Part shown: one piece after another, positions 24,601 to 33,946 of the stretch
How positions within the stretch are numbered: the stretch's first letter is position 1
How the letters are laid out: each line of letters opens with the position of its first letter
Assembly (NCBI GenBank): GCA_002751075.1
Contig: NAOQ01000043.1
Coordinates: forward strand, 214,969 to 248,914
Length of the DNA stretch: 33,946 bases
Reading direction: 5' to 3'
DNA from: Ichthyophonus hoferi
Taxonomy: Eukaryota; Opisthokonta; Ichthyosporea; Ichthyophonida; Ichthyophonidae
The notes under the pieces: model-generated
What the model was told of the DNA's origin: nothing
Database searches by the model: none
What the model saw: only the letters and a program-made list of their open reading frames with translations
Position numbers and translations under genes: made by a program

Positions 24601-27600
24601 TTTGTCCTGCTAAAATCTAGCAAACTGTTGGTGTTACGATATGTATTTTCTATATTACTTTACTGTAAGTGCAGGCATATTGTTTTAGGCTTACATACTA
24701 TAATATAACATATATATGTATGTTGTATATTAAGTGGTGTTCAGTGTGTATATAATTGCATAATGTGTAGTGTTGGGTCCACGCATATACAATGAGTCTA
24801 TATTAATTAATCTAATTAATTAATATACACACAGTATGCCCGTCTGCTAGGTGATCTGAAAGAGGAGGAAGACAATGAGAAACCTAATCAGGACATGGAG
24901 ATTACCTTTGAACCAGGTAGATAGTTGCTCTGCATTCATCCTATCATACCATCATACTTACTTGGTTATATGTATATGTATAGCAGGAATATAAACGCCC
25001 TTTTAGTGAGAGAACTATCATTGAAGTTAATATATTTGAAGTCCGTTACTTCCACCTTAATTATCTAGGGCATATGTCGCGATTGAAATTGACTCTGCAG
25101 CGCGTTAGTTAGGTATTTATCCCATCGCAGCCTTATCTACCCATCCCACCCCCTTAGCGATTATCTTGAACTCTTCATCATTACTTATGTATGTAAAGTC
25201 ATGTAGCTAATGTGTGGACTGGGCAGGACTCAAGGAGAAGGCCGAAGAGCTTCTTAAGCAAAAGGCCGCCAAGGATGCCGAGGGTAACATGTCTGTGTGG
25301 GAGCAGTATTTGGAGAAGAAGAAACAGAAGAGAAAAGATCGCAGTAAGTGGGCAATGTATTTTCTATGCGTTATGTCTTTTGGTAGATATGTATAGTCTG
25401 GGAGTCCATTGGTACTTTATCCGTTTGTTTTTTATTATTATTGGATAAGTTTATGCGGCCAGTTTCTCATGGAGCTATATGCTATGTTTGCTATCAGGTT
25501 GGAGATAAGAGAGCTGATACTATTGTCAGTATTTTTATTACTACTGTTATTATTATTATTATTATAGAGTAGAGGGATATGAATGATTAATTGCTGATTG
25601 GTAATTGACCCGATAGTATACACCGTGGCATTCCTTTATGTGTAGCGTATCTTTCCTTTTTTCTTAAGCCTCTACTGTCCTATTGTTATTCCTTGTTCAT
25701 TGTACCTACACATTGCAGCATGAGCTTAGTGTAATGTGTATATATGTAAGAGATATGGAAATGTAGTTCGTACGTATGAGTATGGTGTATACTGCTTACT
25801 CGGAGTTTTTTCTTCTTTCTCTGACCTTTTCTTCTTTCTACTTACAGAAAAAGCACTCAAGAATAAGAGTAAGGAAGATCAGGAGGAAGAGGATATGGAT
25901 GATAGAGAGGTAGTGTGTGATTATGATTAAGTAAATGGCCTCACTGATAATGCGTGTGCAAATTATGTTACTGTAAAGAACTATATTATATCTTTCATAA
26001 TATATTGTATACAGAAGTATATATTTCTGCTTTAACATAATTTACCTTATTAACAATTTAATATTGCGAAAACTAAGTAATGGTTATATTATATATTATA
26101 TACTCATTGGTTAGGGACATTTACACCCTCTCCCCTACAATTATGGATTGGTTTACTTGTGTGACCTTTGTTGTAATATTGTAGATACCCTTCAAATATC
26201 TGGCTAATTTATGTCATAGATCTGTAATAATGATACACTTGATCAACTAGCATATATATTTCCACACGTGTATCAACCCTTTCCAATCTATATTTTTTGT
26301 ATGTGAGTTACTGACTTTTACTATCCCTTAAACTATATTCCATTTTTCTTTCTCTCTACAGGATCTACAAGATCCTTATTTCACTGAGGATGTGTACGGC
26401 TCTGATTTTGAAGATGGTGGTGGCAAGAAGACAAAGGGAAAGAAATCTGCAAAGACAGAAGAGGAAATTGAGCAGGAAGAGAAGGAAAAGGCTGGTCTGG
26501 AACTACTGTTGATGGGTAAGTGGATTTTGGCGGTGAGAGAGTCGATGCCTTAGTTAGGATGGTTATGTTTGTTTGATTGGGATATAGGGAGATGGTGGTG
26601 ATAATAAGAGTGGGAAAGAATAATTACGGTTATTTATTTTTATTTTTCTTCTTAAGGGGCACTGCCCAATTCTGTGCGGGCCGGATGCCCTTTTAGTGTG
26701 TGATTGATAAATGGGATAATATATGCCGCAATTATGATAGATTTAATATAGGATTATTACGTAGTCATGCGAAGCGAGTGATTAGATAGGACCGGCCAGC
26801 ATATGTTTGTAGATGGCAGGAGATATAACAAGGTTGGGGGTAGATGATGTTGATGCAGATATGGAAAAACGCCACTTCAACATGAAAGATATTATCAAGG
26901 CTGAGACTAGTAAGAAGAAGAAGAAGGGCAAAAAGGGAGAGGTGGGTCACACTAGAATGGATTTTTAATTGGCTATCAGAGGCACTATCTGCATTTATTA
27001 CTTAATCCTATTTATTATTTGCATATTACACAGAATGGGAAAGAGAGATAGAGTAGACCAGGTAGAGAAGGAGGTGCATATATAATCTTGCTCTCATGAA
27101 TTAGCTTGTATGCTCCAGCTTTGTAATTAATATTGCTACGATATATCACTTGTACTGTATGCTATGCCCTGATCGTTAAGGCTATATCCAATCTTTTTTT
27201 TCCGATTCTGATTAACTTCCGATACCATTTCCCGTGTTAATCCAAACTAATTCTTTATTTTTTTCCTAACTAAAAATTACTAAAGGCTATGAGAAGTATA
27301 AAAACCAGAAAAAAAAAGTTATATTTAGGCATTTAGGGAGGTTGATGACGACTAATCTTTCCTATTCTTCCGCCCCGCGTACACGTGCATATAATACTAC
27401 CATCATCACACGCTAGCCCGAGCCTCGCGTAGATAACTTCAAGATTGATGTGGGTGATCAACGTTTCGCTGCCCTCTTTGAACGTGCCGACTATGCTGTC
27501 GATCCTACAGATGCTAGAGTAGGTGCCAAGGAATATTGGATTGTATTTATAGGAGGAATGATCGTGTATATATAAATATATTGGTGTTTATATGATTGTA

Positions 27601-28337
27601 CTGTGATAAGGCTGGAAGTGAAGATAATAATTTTTAAGTAGCAATAATTGAGTTCTTATAGGGGCCAAACAGGAAATAATTGTATTCATTCTTACATAAT
27701 TATGGTAGGAGAATTTCCCAGTGGTCTATGGGGTCCATGGGCATGTTACTGAAAATTGGGGGGGGGGTGGTGTTACAGTTCAAGAAGACAAACGCCATGC
27801 AGAATATTATGGACGAGAGACAACGCCGTGGTAAGGCCAAGGTAAGACATCCATCCTAGTTTTATGATTGGTCATGTCGCTGTCTGACAATGGACACATG
27901 GTTGCCCTCAGTTAAGATGTTGGCCTTTATTGATTGGTTGTGATACTCTTTTTTCCTGCTCTCTTCTAAATATATTCTGTTTCTTTCATCTTTCCAACAA
28001 CCCCCTCACGCCCCCTACCACCAAAGTGGATTGTTGCTAATTTACTCCGCCCGATACTTAATGCATAACATACATCTCTTCCCCTTTTCCTCTTGTTTGT
28101 CTTTTTTCTCATTTGACAAATAAATCCTTATCAATCGATATCCCACCCTACACCCTCATTGTCATTTTCTCATGCCTCTTATATCCCTATCCACAGCAAC
28201 AGGCTGCCGCCACATCAGCCAAGACACCCGTCAAATCATCCGGTGGATTGTCTTCATTGGTGGAATCTATTAAGAGGAAGTCAAACGCGAAGGAAGCTCC
28301 CACCTTTGGAAAACGCCAGAAGACAAAGAAATTGTGA
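18661..28337 (+). CDS. ESF1: ESF1 nucleolar pre-rRNA processing protein
   Basis: ESF1 acts in the nucleolus in 18S rRNA maturation and small-subunit assembly. Nineteen exons: 18661-18777, 18973-19054, 19479-19597, 20096-20211, 20648-20738, 21234-21315, 22106-22350, 22610-22742, 23379-23523, 23999-24077, 24249-24302, 24835-24916, 25227-25343, 25848-25909, 26362-26515, 26844-26941, 27417-27518, 27779-27841, 28197-28337. All phases agree; the product is 693 aa against 851 in human. Landmarks are DPRF repeats and FKLNY near residues 35-67, an acidic Glu/Asp tract at about 107-175, NMDWD at 195, FNSFKP at 210, the conserved RRM-like core to RFIPDD at 335-340, a SSSEEE acidic patch at 408, WEQYLEKKK at 473, DPYF at 512, and a NUC153-type segment at about 598-635 (DQRFAALF). 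The C-terminus is Lys-rich, as expected for a nucleolar protein. The ATG has a good context (AACCATGG). The family call is secure; individual acceptors at 26844 and 27779 are weak. Confidence 0.95.
21638..21659. repeat. (TA)n microsatellite in ESF1 intron 6
   Basis: Eleven uninterrupted TA units lie in the long intron between ESF1 exons 6 and 7. Confidence 0.9.
24799..24827. repeat. Perfect AT-only inverted repeat next to an ESF1 splice acceptor
   Basis: Two 13-base arms (TATATTAATTAAT and its exact complement) flank a three-base CTA spacer. The structure ends seven bases before the AG of the exon 12 acceptor at 24833-24834. A branch-point-like CTAAT begins in the spacer. Confidence 0.85.
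25547..25564. repeat. (TTA)6 microsatellite in ESF1 intron 13
   Basis: Six TTA units occur in tandem between ESF1 exons 13 and 14. Confidence 0.85.
27758..27767. repeat. G10 run just upstream of the ESF1 exon 18 acceptor
   Basis: Ten consecutive G residues end about 11 bases before the exon at 27779. They occupy the place where a pyrimidine tract would normally lie. Confidence 0.9.
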
Positions 28338-28574
28338 ATACGGCATGGGTTATTTTTTACTTTCTGTTGTAAATGTATTGTGTGTTACAAAGATACGAAT
28401 GCTTTTTTTACATGAGCAGTATGTGTTGTTTTTATCATTTCCCATTATAAGCGACAACGATGTGTATTGCTCAACTGATACCGTGGTACAAACAGCCGGA
28501 TGGGCTTGCTTCTCATTGACATATTTAAATTTAAGAAATGTTTACTCTGGGTGTCCATACATTTATGTACCCAC

Positions 28575-28613
<39 letters not shown>

Positions 28614-29492
28614 CCATGTTTATTTCATCTAGTTATTGTCTTTTTAGGCATAATTGTGGATTGGCAGAGATCAAGATTGTTGCGATAAACTTGCTCTGTG
28701 AGCCATGTTTAAGAGAATTATAAACGTATACACACAGTTAAACATACACCCGTGCTCATAATAATTTGTGTACTAGGAAATGAACACAAAATAGTATTTG
28801 GGCAGTGTAGAAACCAAACGTGTCTTTCATAGATAAATATTTTGTATTATATTACTGATAATATTTTATATATACTATATGGATTAGCAACTAGTTTGAA
28901 TACTAAATATGTTAGAGTAGAAGAAACGTAGTCTAGCTCTGTGCATTAAAGGAAAATCAATGATATTGTTTTAAATTATCAACTAATACAATATGCCTGG
29001 AAACAACACTAAAAAGAGTAAATAATATAAGAATTATCTGGCCCCGAGACGTTACGTATTTCTCTACCATTTCAATCGGAAAGGAATCTTATTTTTAGAA
29101 ATATTTACGACTGTTCAGGCTTACCCTGGTGTGCAGTATGCAAACGACCAAATTTAATTAACAATAATAACCGTGTTGTCCACATTTATTTACAACCCAT
29201 GTCCCAATTAAACCTAAAAACGCTGCGGTCAGGTCGAATAACGGCTGTTGAACACGAAAGAAAAAGATAGTAAAACAACCTAAGCCGCCTAATTGGTATA
29301 GTCGTAGTTCAATCATTAAAAATATCATGTGCTTTGTAAAATCGTATTTTTAAGAAGTTTTTATGGATAATACAAAAAATGATTAAATTATAATTTATAT
29401 CGAAATAAATATACTAATATCTTTAAAATTCTTACTTCTATTATGTTGGTATGTTTCGATTACTTGATTTCAGCTATGCATGATATTTTATT

Positions 29493-29546
29493 ATTGGCTC
29501 CAAAATGGCTTGCATTTCGAACGGTCCATCTCCAAAGGTAGCCAAT
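29493..29546. promoter_or_regulatory. Inverted pair of CCAAT boxes
   Basis: ATTGGCT at 29493-29499 and its exact complement AGCCAAT at 29540-29546 face each other across about 40 bases. CCAAT boxes bind NF-Y and are common in promoters. A donor-like GTAAGG follows at 29575, so this could be an upstream promoter and leader exon for the deacetylase gene or for an unseen transcript. This is inference from short motifs. Confidence 0.25.
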
Positions 29547-30097
29547 CACACTGAAAATATGTTTATCTTGAAAAAGTAAGGTCATTCGTTCAATAAGTCA
29601 ATTTATTTTGTATAATATTGTATAATAACGGCAGGATTTACTCACTAGCTTTTAATTAAGGGTGTTATTTTCTTATTCGTGAACCGAACACTGTACGGTA
29701 TAAAAAAAACCCTGTCAAAAAGGGATTAGATGATATTTACTTTCTACCAATGCTTATTTGGTATCAAAAAGCCAGGAATAGAAATAATATTTCCTTAAAT
29801 GCGAGCGTAATGATGGAATGTAACACCAAAATTGGGTCTAACACTCTTGTAAGATAGAGTACGGTAAATAAATTCTTCCATAAGATTTACCTAGGTTCCC
29901 GGTTTATAGGAAAGCCCCACTTTTCACTCATATACGCGGCATACGATTCCAATTGCACCCAGTGAATATTGAGAGTGATTTTATAAAAAAGGTATTGTAC
30001 TTGGCCATTATAATAGTTTTCCTTCGAGTAAAATACTAAGACATTCATTAATAAATAAACAAATGGGCTACTCATTTAGTTAACTATAAGCGAGCTG

Positions 30098-30132
30098 TAT
30101 GTATGTACATACATATACCACATTAAAATGTG
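30098..30132. repeat. Two adjacent palindromes upstream of the deacetylase gene
   Basis: An 18-base perfect palindrome of TATG/CATA units occupies 30098-30115. It is followed at 30119-30132 by CACATT-AA-AATGTG. The sequences could form small hairpins, but their simple composition means chance is a fair explanation. Confidence 0.7.
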
Positions 30133-30300
30133 CATATATGGTAGTTTCATGCTAATTAATTGCCTTTAATTTTATTTAATATTTTTTTTACGACCTTCAT
30201 TTGACTTGCATTCATAATGCAATAATATTTAAATATGTCATACGTGATTCGATTCAAATTGTTTATAGGGAGCCAGTATCTTTCTCCTGAAATTATTAGA

Positions 30301-30309
30301 ATGAGTGAG
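30301..30309 (+). other. Possible tiny first coding exon (Met-Ser-Glu) of the deacetylase
   Basis: ATGAGTGAG is followed by GTAAAA, a usable donor. Joined in phase 0 to an acceptor ending at 31220 (GGAATAACAG), it would read MSE-QGSIMQNITRF. That resembles the recalled human AMDHD2 start, where GEQG also precedes the conserved FTN. If this is true, the protein gains seven residues over the start at 31233. Confidence 0.35.
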
Positions 30310-30929
30310 GTAAAATTATTTTGTTGTAGTTTTAGAATAAATAATTAGTTCGGCGATGTGAGATGCTAGTTTTATAAATTATAAAGACTGAAACAAATTT
30401 AATAAGAATTTAAAACGTATTATCTATTAAATGAGGGATATAAGTATAAAGCCATCAAATTGTTTGAATCACCAAAGCGGCTAGAACGGATTCAGTGCTA
30501 AGGTAAACTATATATATAGAGATTCTACAATGAATCACATAGAGCTGTACTATAATGTATAGACCTGTTTGACCTGTTCCATAGATATAATGATATAATA
30601 TAATAGCTCAATAATCCAACGTCAATAAAAATAAATAAAAATAAAAGTTATAAGCCGAGATGAAGCCTGAAACTGCTTAAGTCAAACTTGAGTCACTAAA
30701 TAAAATAACAGTTGCGAGGTAACGAGATCTCTCGTATAGATCAACCTCACCTCCAAAAAAGGGTTTCTGCTTGGCAATTAAACTTTTACAAGTCGATAAG
30801 ATTTTATGCAAGCAAGCATCATTGATATAATGTGCCGAATGAGTTTCAAAAATAAAGTAAAACAAAAATTATGTTCTGATAAAATTTAATAATAATGTGT
30901 TAAAATTAACACTCAGCAAATCTGATTAT

Positions 30930-30942
30930 CCAATACGATTGG
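30930..30942. promoter_or_regulatory. Palindromic double CCAAT box
   Basis: CCAATACGATTGG carries two inverted CCAAT boxes separated by three bases, about 290 bases before the ATG at 31233. The position suits a promoter element if transcription starts nearby. If the exon at 30301 is used, it would instead lie in an intron. Confidence 0.3.
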
Positions 30943-31232
30943 CTAATCCATTAAGCAGTCATCTTACTCCTTATTCCGTAGGGTCAGGCGGCACAAAACT
31001 GGAAAAAAACAACAATATAAGTAATTACTATAAATATAGCATCACAAAATAGGAAAAACAGCATTGACACTGTGTAATCAGGCCCATCCCATTCGAGGAC
31101 GGTTTAAATTTCGCTGACAACGACGTATCTACGAGGTATAAAATAACAGGCAATTCGCATAAATAGCACAAAATATTGGAATTGTGTTTATTTTTAGGGC
31201 ATATAATTGAGGAATAACAGCAAGGCAGCATA

Positions 31233-33433
31233 ATGCAAAACATTACCCGTTTCACTAATGTTCGCGTGCTTCGCAATCACAAACTCACTTGGTCGGACCT
31301 GTGGATACAAGATGGGAAAATCATAGATGCTCCCAGCCATAGTGAACTAACACACGTTGATTATAAAACTGTGGATGGACTAGGAAATATAGTTGCACCT
31401 GGCTTCATTGATGTTCAGGTGAACGGTGGGTTTGGTACGGATTTTAGCAGCGGTGATGTGACCGTGAGGGATCTTCAAAAAGTTGGTCGCCAACTACTGC
31501 AACATGGTGTTACCTCTTTCTGTCCTACTCTTGTTACATCTCCTTCCTATAAGTATAAGCACACCATTCCTATCTTCGCCCGCTATGCTGGTGGTCCGGA
31601 TCAGGGCGCTACCGTGTTGGGTATACACTTGGATGGACCTTTCATTAATCCCGAGAAAGCAGGTAATTATGTATATTTATTGGTTGTGTATAATTCCTAC
31701 TTGTTTTTGCATGCTAAGAGGGTGTCTTCGTTTTTCTATAAGCTTAAATATGCCTACACTTTACCCAGACTTGAGGTATGTATACATGTCTATAGAGACT
31801 GCATATGGTGTAAGTGTGTTAGAACAACATTATTGAATGTGGTTTTTATACACATTGTTCGGATCGTTTAGTATGATGGTAACATGCGGACCTATATAAC
31901 ATCTATTTCTAATGTTTGTGTGTATCCTGGCAGCAATGAATATGAAATTAATTGCAAGCATTCATCTTTTAATAGCAAGCAGTACATTTGTTTAAATTTT
32001 AAGAATACCTCACACTGTAAGTCAAGAGTCACGGCCCAGAGCATGTACATTTGCATTTATTTCTTTTTCTTTGAGGCATAATACAGTGTCGCTCATGCTT
32101 TAATGTATTTCAACTCTTAGGCCCTTGTTGTAATTCAGCATTTTTTCTGTAAATGCTATTACTTCATATATATTTTTGGCGGTTATGTTTCGATTATTCA
32201 TTTTTGCCTATGCTCTAAATACAGGTGCCCACGATTCTACCCACACTCTCGCTCCTGTCAAAGGAATGGATAGCTTGAACGAGCATTATGGTCCTCTGGA
32301 GCACGTAAATATTGTTACCCTAGCCCCTGAACTTCCTGGTGCTATCGAAGCCATCAAAGGTCTTAAGGCCAAGGGGATCATTGTCTCTATTGGTCACACT
32401 ACTGCTTCATATGACCAGGCCAAGGCAGGCGTTGAGGTTGGAGCCACCATGCTTACCCGTTTGTTCAGTTCTATGTCTCCCTTCCATCATCGTGATCCCG
32501 GAGCGGTGGGACTTATTGGTGATGTTGGATTCCGCCCTAACTATACTCTCATCTGTGATGGTATCCACGCTCATCCCAACTCTGTTCGTCTGGCATATCA
32601 TGCTCACCCCCAGGGTATAGTTCTTGTATCAGATGCCACTGCAGCGATGGGTCTACCCGATGGTATCCACCAGCTGGGTGATATGAAGGTTCACCTTCAG
32701 GGCCTTAAGGCTACCATTGATGGCACTGACATATTGGCTGGAAGTGCCGTTGATATGGTGAGCACAGCTTGATGTATTTGTGTTGGATTGATAGTCGAAT
32801 TTGACCTTCACACGGCAAATAGATAGACATTTGCACAAATTAAGTGTTATGAATGTATAGGCAGCCAAGCGTCTACATAGCCAACCAATTGGTTATATAG
32901 TTTAGTTTTCTTTCTTCCCCATTAAGTCATGTAACACTCATTGATGATAATGACATGATGTTCCTTGCTGTTGCCTGTTCGTTTTAATTGATCTAGAGTG
33001 CGAGCATATGTTGCTTAGTCTGTTCATGCCCCTTTGTTCTCATTTAATTATTGTAGCTAATGATATATATGGACGAGCACAACAATATTCTATATATACT
33101 ATTATAGTACTCCACTTCCGATACCATTACCATTGAACTCGACCCAATACTAATCCTTTTCACCCCAAACCACAGGTAACATGTGTACGCAACTTCAAGA
33201 AGTTTACCGGCTGCACTACCGCCCAGGCCCTTGAGGTAGCCTCCCTCTCTCCTGCTGAACTTCTCCACATCCAACAGACAAAGGGTCAGCTTAAGGCAGG
33301 TTGTGATGCCGATTTTATTATCCTCAACGATAATCTAGATGTTCTGGCTACCTTCATTGATGGCATGGTTGGCTTTAGGAAGCCCGACTTACACCTGCCT
33401 ATAATTGGCTCCGTAGGAATCTTTGGCCAATAA
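31233..33433 (+). CDS. AMDHD2: N-acetylglucosamine-6-phosphate deacetylase family protein with altered metal ligands
   Basis: The family removes the acetyl group from GlcNAc-6-phosphate in amino-sugar catabolism, in the cytosol. Exons are 31233-31662, 32225-32757 and 33176-33433; phases fit and the product is 406 aa (human AMDHD2 is about 409). Clear landmarks are LAPGFIDVQ-like APGFIDVQVNGGFG near residue 60, HGVTSFCPTLVTSP, HLDGPF at 132-137, SIGHT at 198-202, PFHHRDPG at 229-236, CDGIHAHP at 254-261, VSDA at 278-281 and GCDADFIIL near the end. Relative to E. coli NagA, His195, Arg227, His251 and the catalytic Asp273 are kept (His201, Arg233, His258, Asp280). The metal ligand Glu131 is Asp134, however, and ligand His216 is Arg222; the usual NAM after it is SSM. 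No stop or frameshift is present, so the gene looks functional. Activity may be changed or lost. Confidence 0.93.
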
Positions 33434-33643
33434 GAAATGAGATGTTGTACATACCAACTCCTTACTGTTGCTTAGCTATGAATGAATGTAACTAGCTGTA
33501 TGATATGCGAAAAGGAGAGTGCTTTTGGTTATAATATAGTAGCTATTTGACACGTATGGTGAAATTTTAGGACGTTCATAAATGCACTTTTGTTCAGTTG
33601 AAGATATGCATTGATTGCATTAAACCCGGACTGCTACTCCAAG

Positions 33644-33649
33644 AATAAA
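33644..33649 (+). terminator. Poly(A) signal AATAAA of the deacetylase gene
   Basis: AATAAA lies about 210 bases after the stop codon. It is followed by a T/GT-rich stretch (TTTGTTTTTGCC and TTTTGTTTATTTGG) typical of a downstream cleavage element. Confidence 0.6.
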
Positions 33650-33946
33650 AGTAATTTGTTTTTGCCTCTCTTTTGTTTATTTGGACGACCGAATATAACC
33701 TACTCCGGGTCTGATGATTATGTATGACCATACACCTGCTTACCAACTAATAAAAAAAATGTTGTTGTAATTGAAAGGGTTATTGATCTAAGATCATTCA
33801 TCGATTAATAAAATGGGTGGTGCATGCTGTAATTATTACAAGCCAGTTATAAATTTGTGTTGAAAATAGTACTAGTATCTGTTGTACTGAGGTCTATCAG
33901 TCTGTCGTCGTCAGGTAATGGGCATTTTGAATGTCCCTCTGTTGAC
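33650..33946. other. Right-hand flank, no gene seen
   Basis: This AT-rich sequence has no supported exon. A donor-like TCAG/GTAATG at about 33911-33919 might end a leader exon of a further gene beyond the window, but nothing else supports that. Confidence 0.4.

Larger units (their letters stand above)
28338..30300. other. ESF1 3' flank and intergenic region
   Basis: No coding exon was found. A (TA)n run of 31 bases at 28578-28608 lies about 240 bases after the ESF1 stop, probably in the 3' UTR. No canonical AATAAA follows closely; GATAAA and ATTAAA variants are present further on. The remainder is AT-rich and unremarkable apart from the palindromes and CCAAT boxes listed separately. Confidence 0.5.

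Noticed and set aside
308-33433. The four co-oriented genes as an operon or pathway cluster
   Set aside because: Intergenic gaps of about 2 to 3 kb, separate probable promoters and unrelated functions argue against joint expression.
1-33946. Transposons, viral copies, tRNA, rRNA and CRISPR arrays
   Set aside because: No transposase, reverse transcriptase, terminal repeat, tRNA fold or spaced repeat array could be recognised by eye on either strand.

Overview
The window is eukaryotic nuclear DNA. It is strongly AT-rich, its introns are usually about 150 to 700 bases with GT-AG ends, and its exons are short. It holds four protein-coding genes, all on the + strand, head to tail. The first encodes what looks like SYCP1, the transverse filament protein of the synaptonemal complex. 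SYCP1 is known from animals, so the source is probably a metazoan. The compact AT-rich layout and lack of recognisable transposons would suit an early-branching animal (placozoan, sponge or cnidarian grade), but that is inference and no species can be named.

Layout. From 308 to 10360 is the 3' part of a SYCP1-like coiled-coil gene: about 23 exons and roughly 750 residues, with its N-terminal exons off the left edge. From 10361 to 13187 is non-coding sequence ending in a pyrimidine-rich stretch and a probable 5' UTR intron. From 13188 to 16418 is a complete five-exon CNOT7/CAF1 deadenylase (274 aa) with all DEDDh catalytic residues. From 16419 to 18660 is non-coding sequence with a dinucleotide repeat just before the next gene. 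From 18661 to 28337 is a complete nineteen-exon ESF1 (693 aa), a nucleolar pre-rRNA processing factor. From 28338 to about 31220 no gene was found, apart from a possible nine-base first coding exon of the next gene at 30301. From 31233 to 33433 is a three-exon N-acetylglucosamine-6-phosphate deacetylase (AMDHD2/NagA family, 406 aa), followed by a good poly(A) signal.

The exon chains were built by hand from splice sites, reading frame and remembered family sequences. Every junction keeps phase except one in the SYCP1-like gene, between exons 7 and 8 (2591 to 3146/3167). The four genes do unrelated jobs (meiosis, mRNA decay, ribosome assembly, amino-sugar catabolism), and nothing suggests an operon or a single pathway. 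I see no new multi-gene system. The most notable point is that the AMDHD2-like protein has lost the normal identity of two of its three metal ligands while keeping the rest of its active site. Other points are a GC-AG intron, a run of thirteen consecutive phase-0 introns in the SYCP1-like gene, a possible micro-exon, acceptors lacking a pyrimidine tract, and an intronic hairpin beside a splice acceptor.
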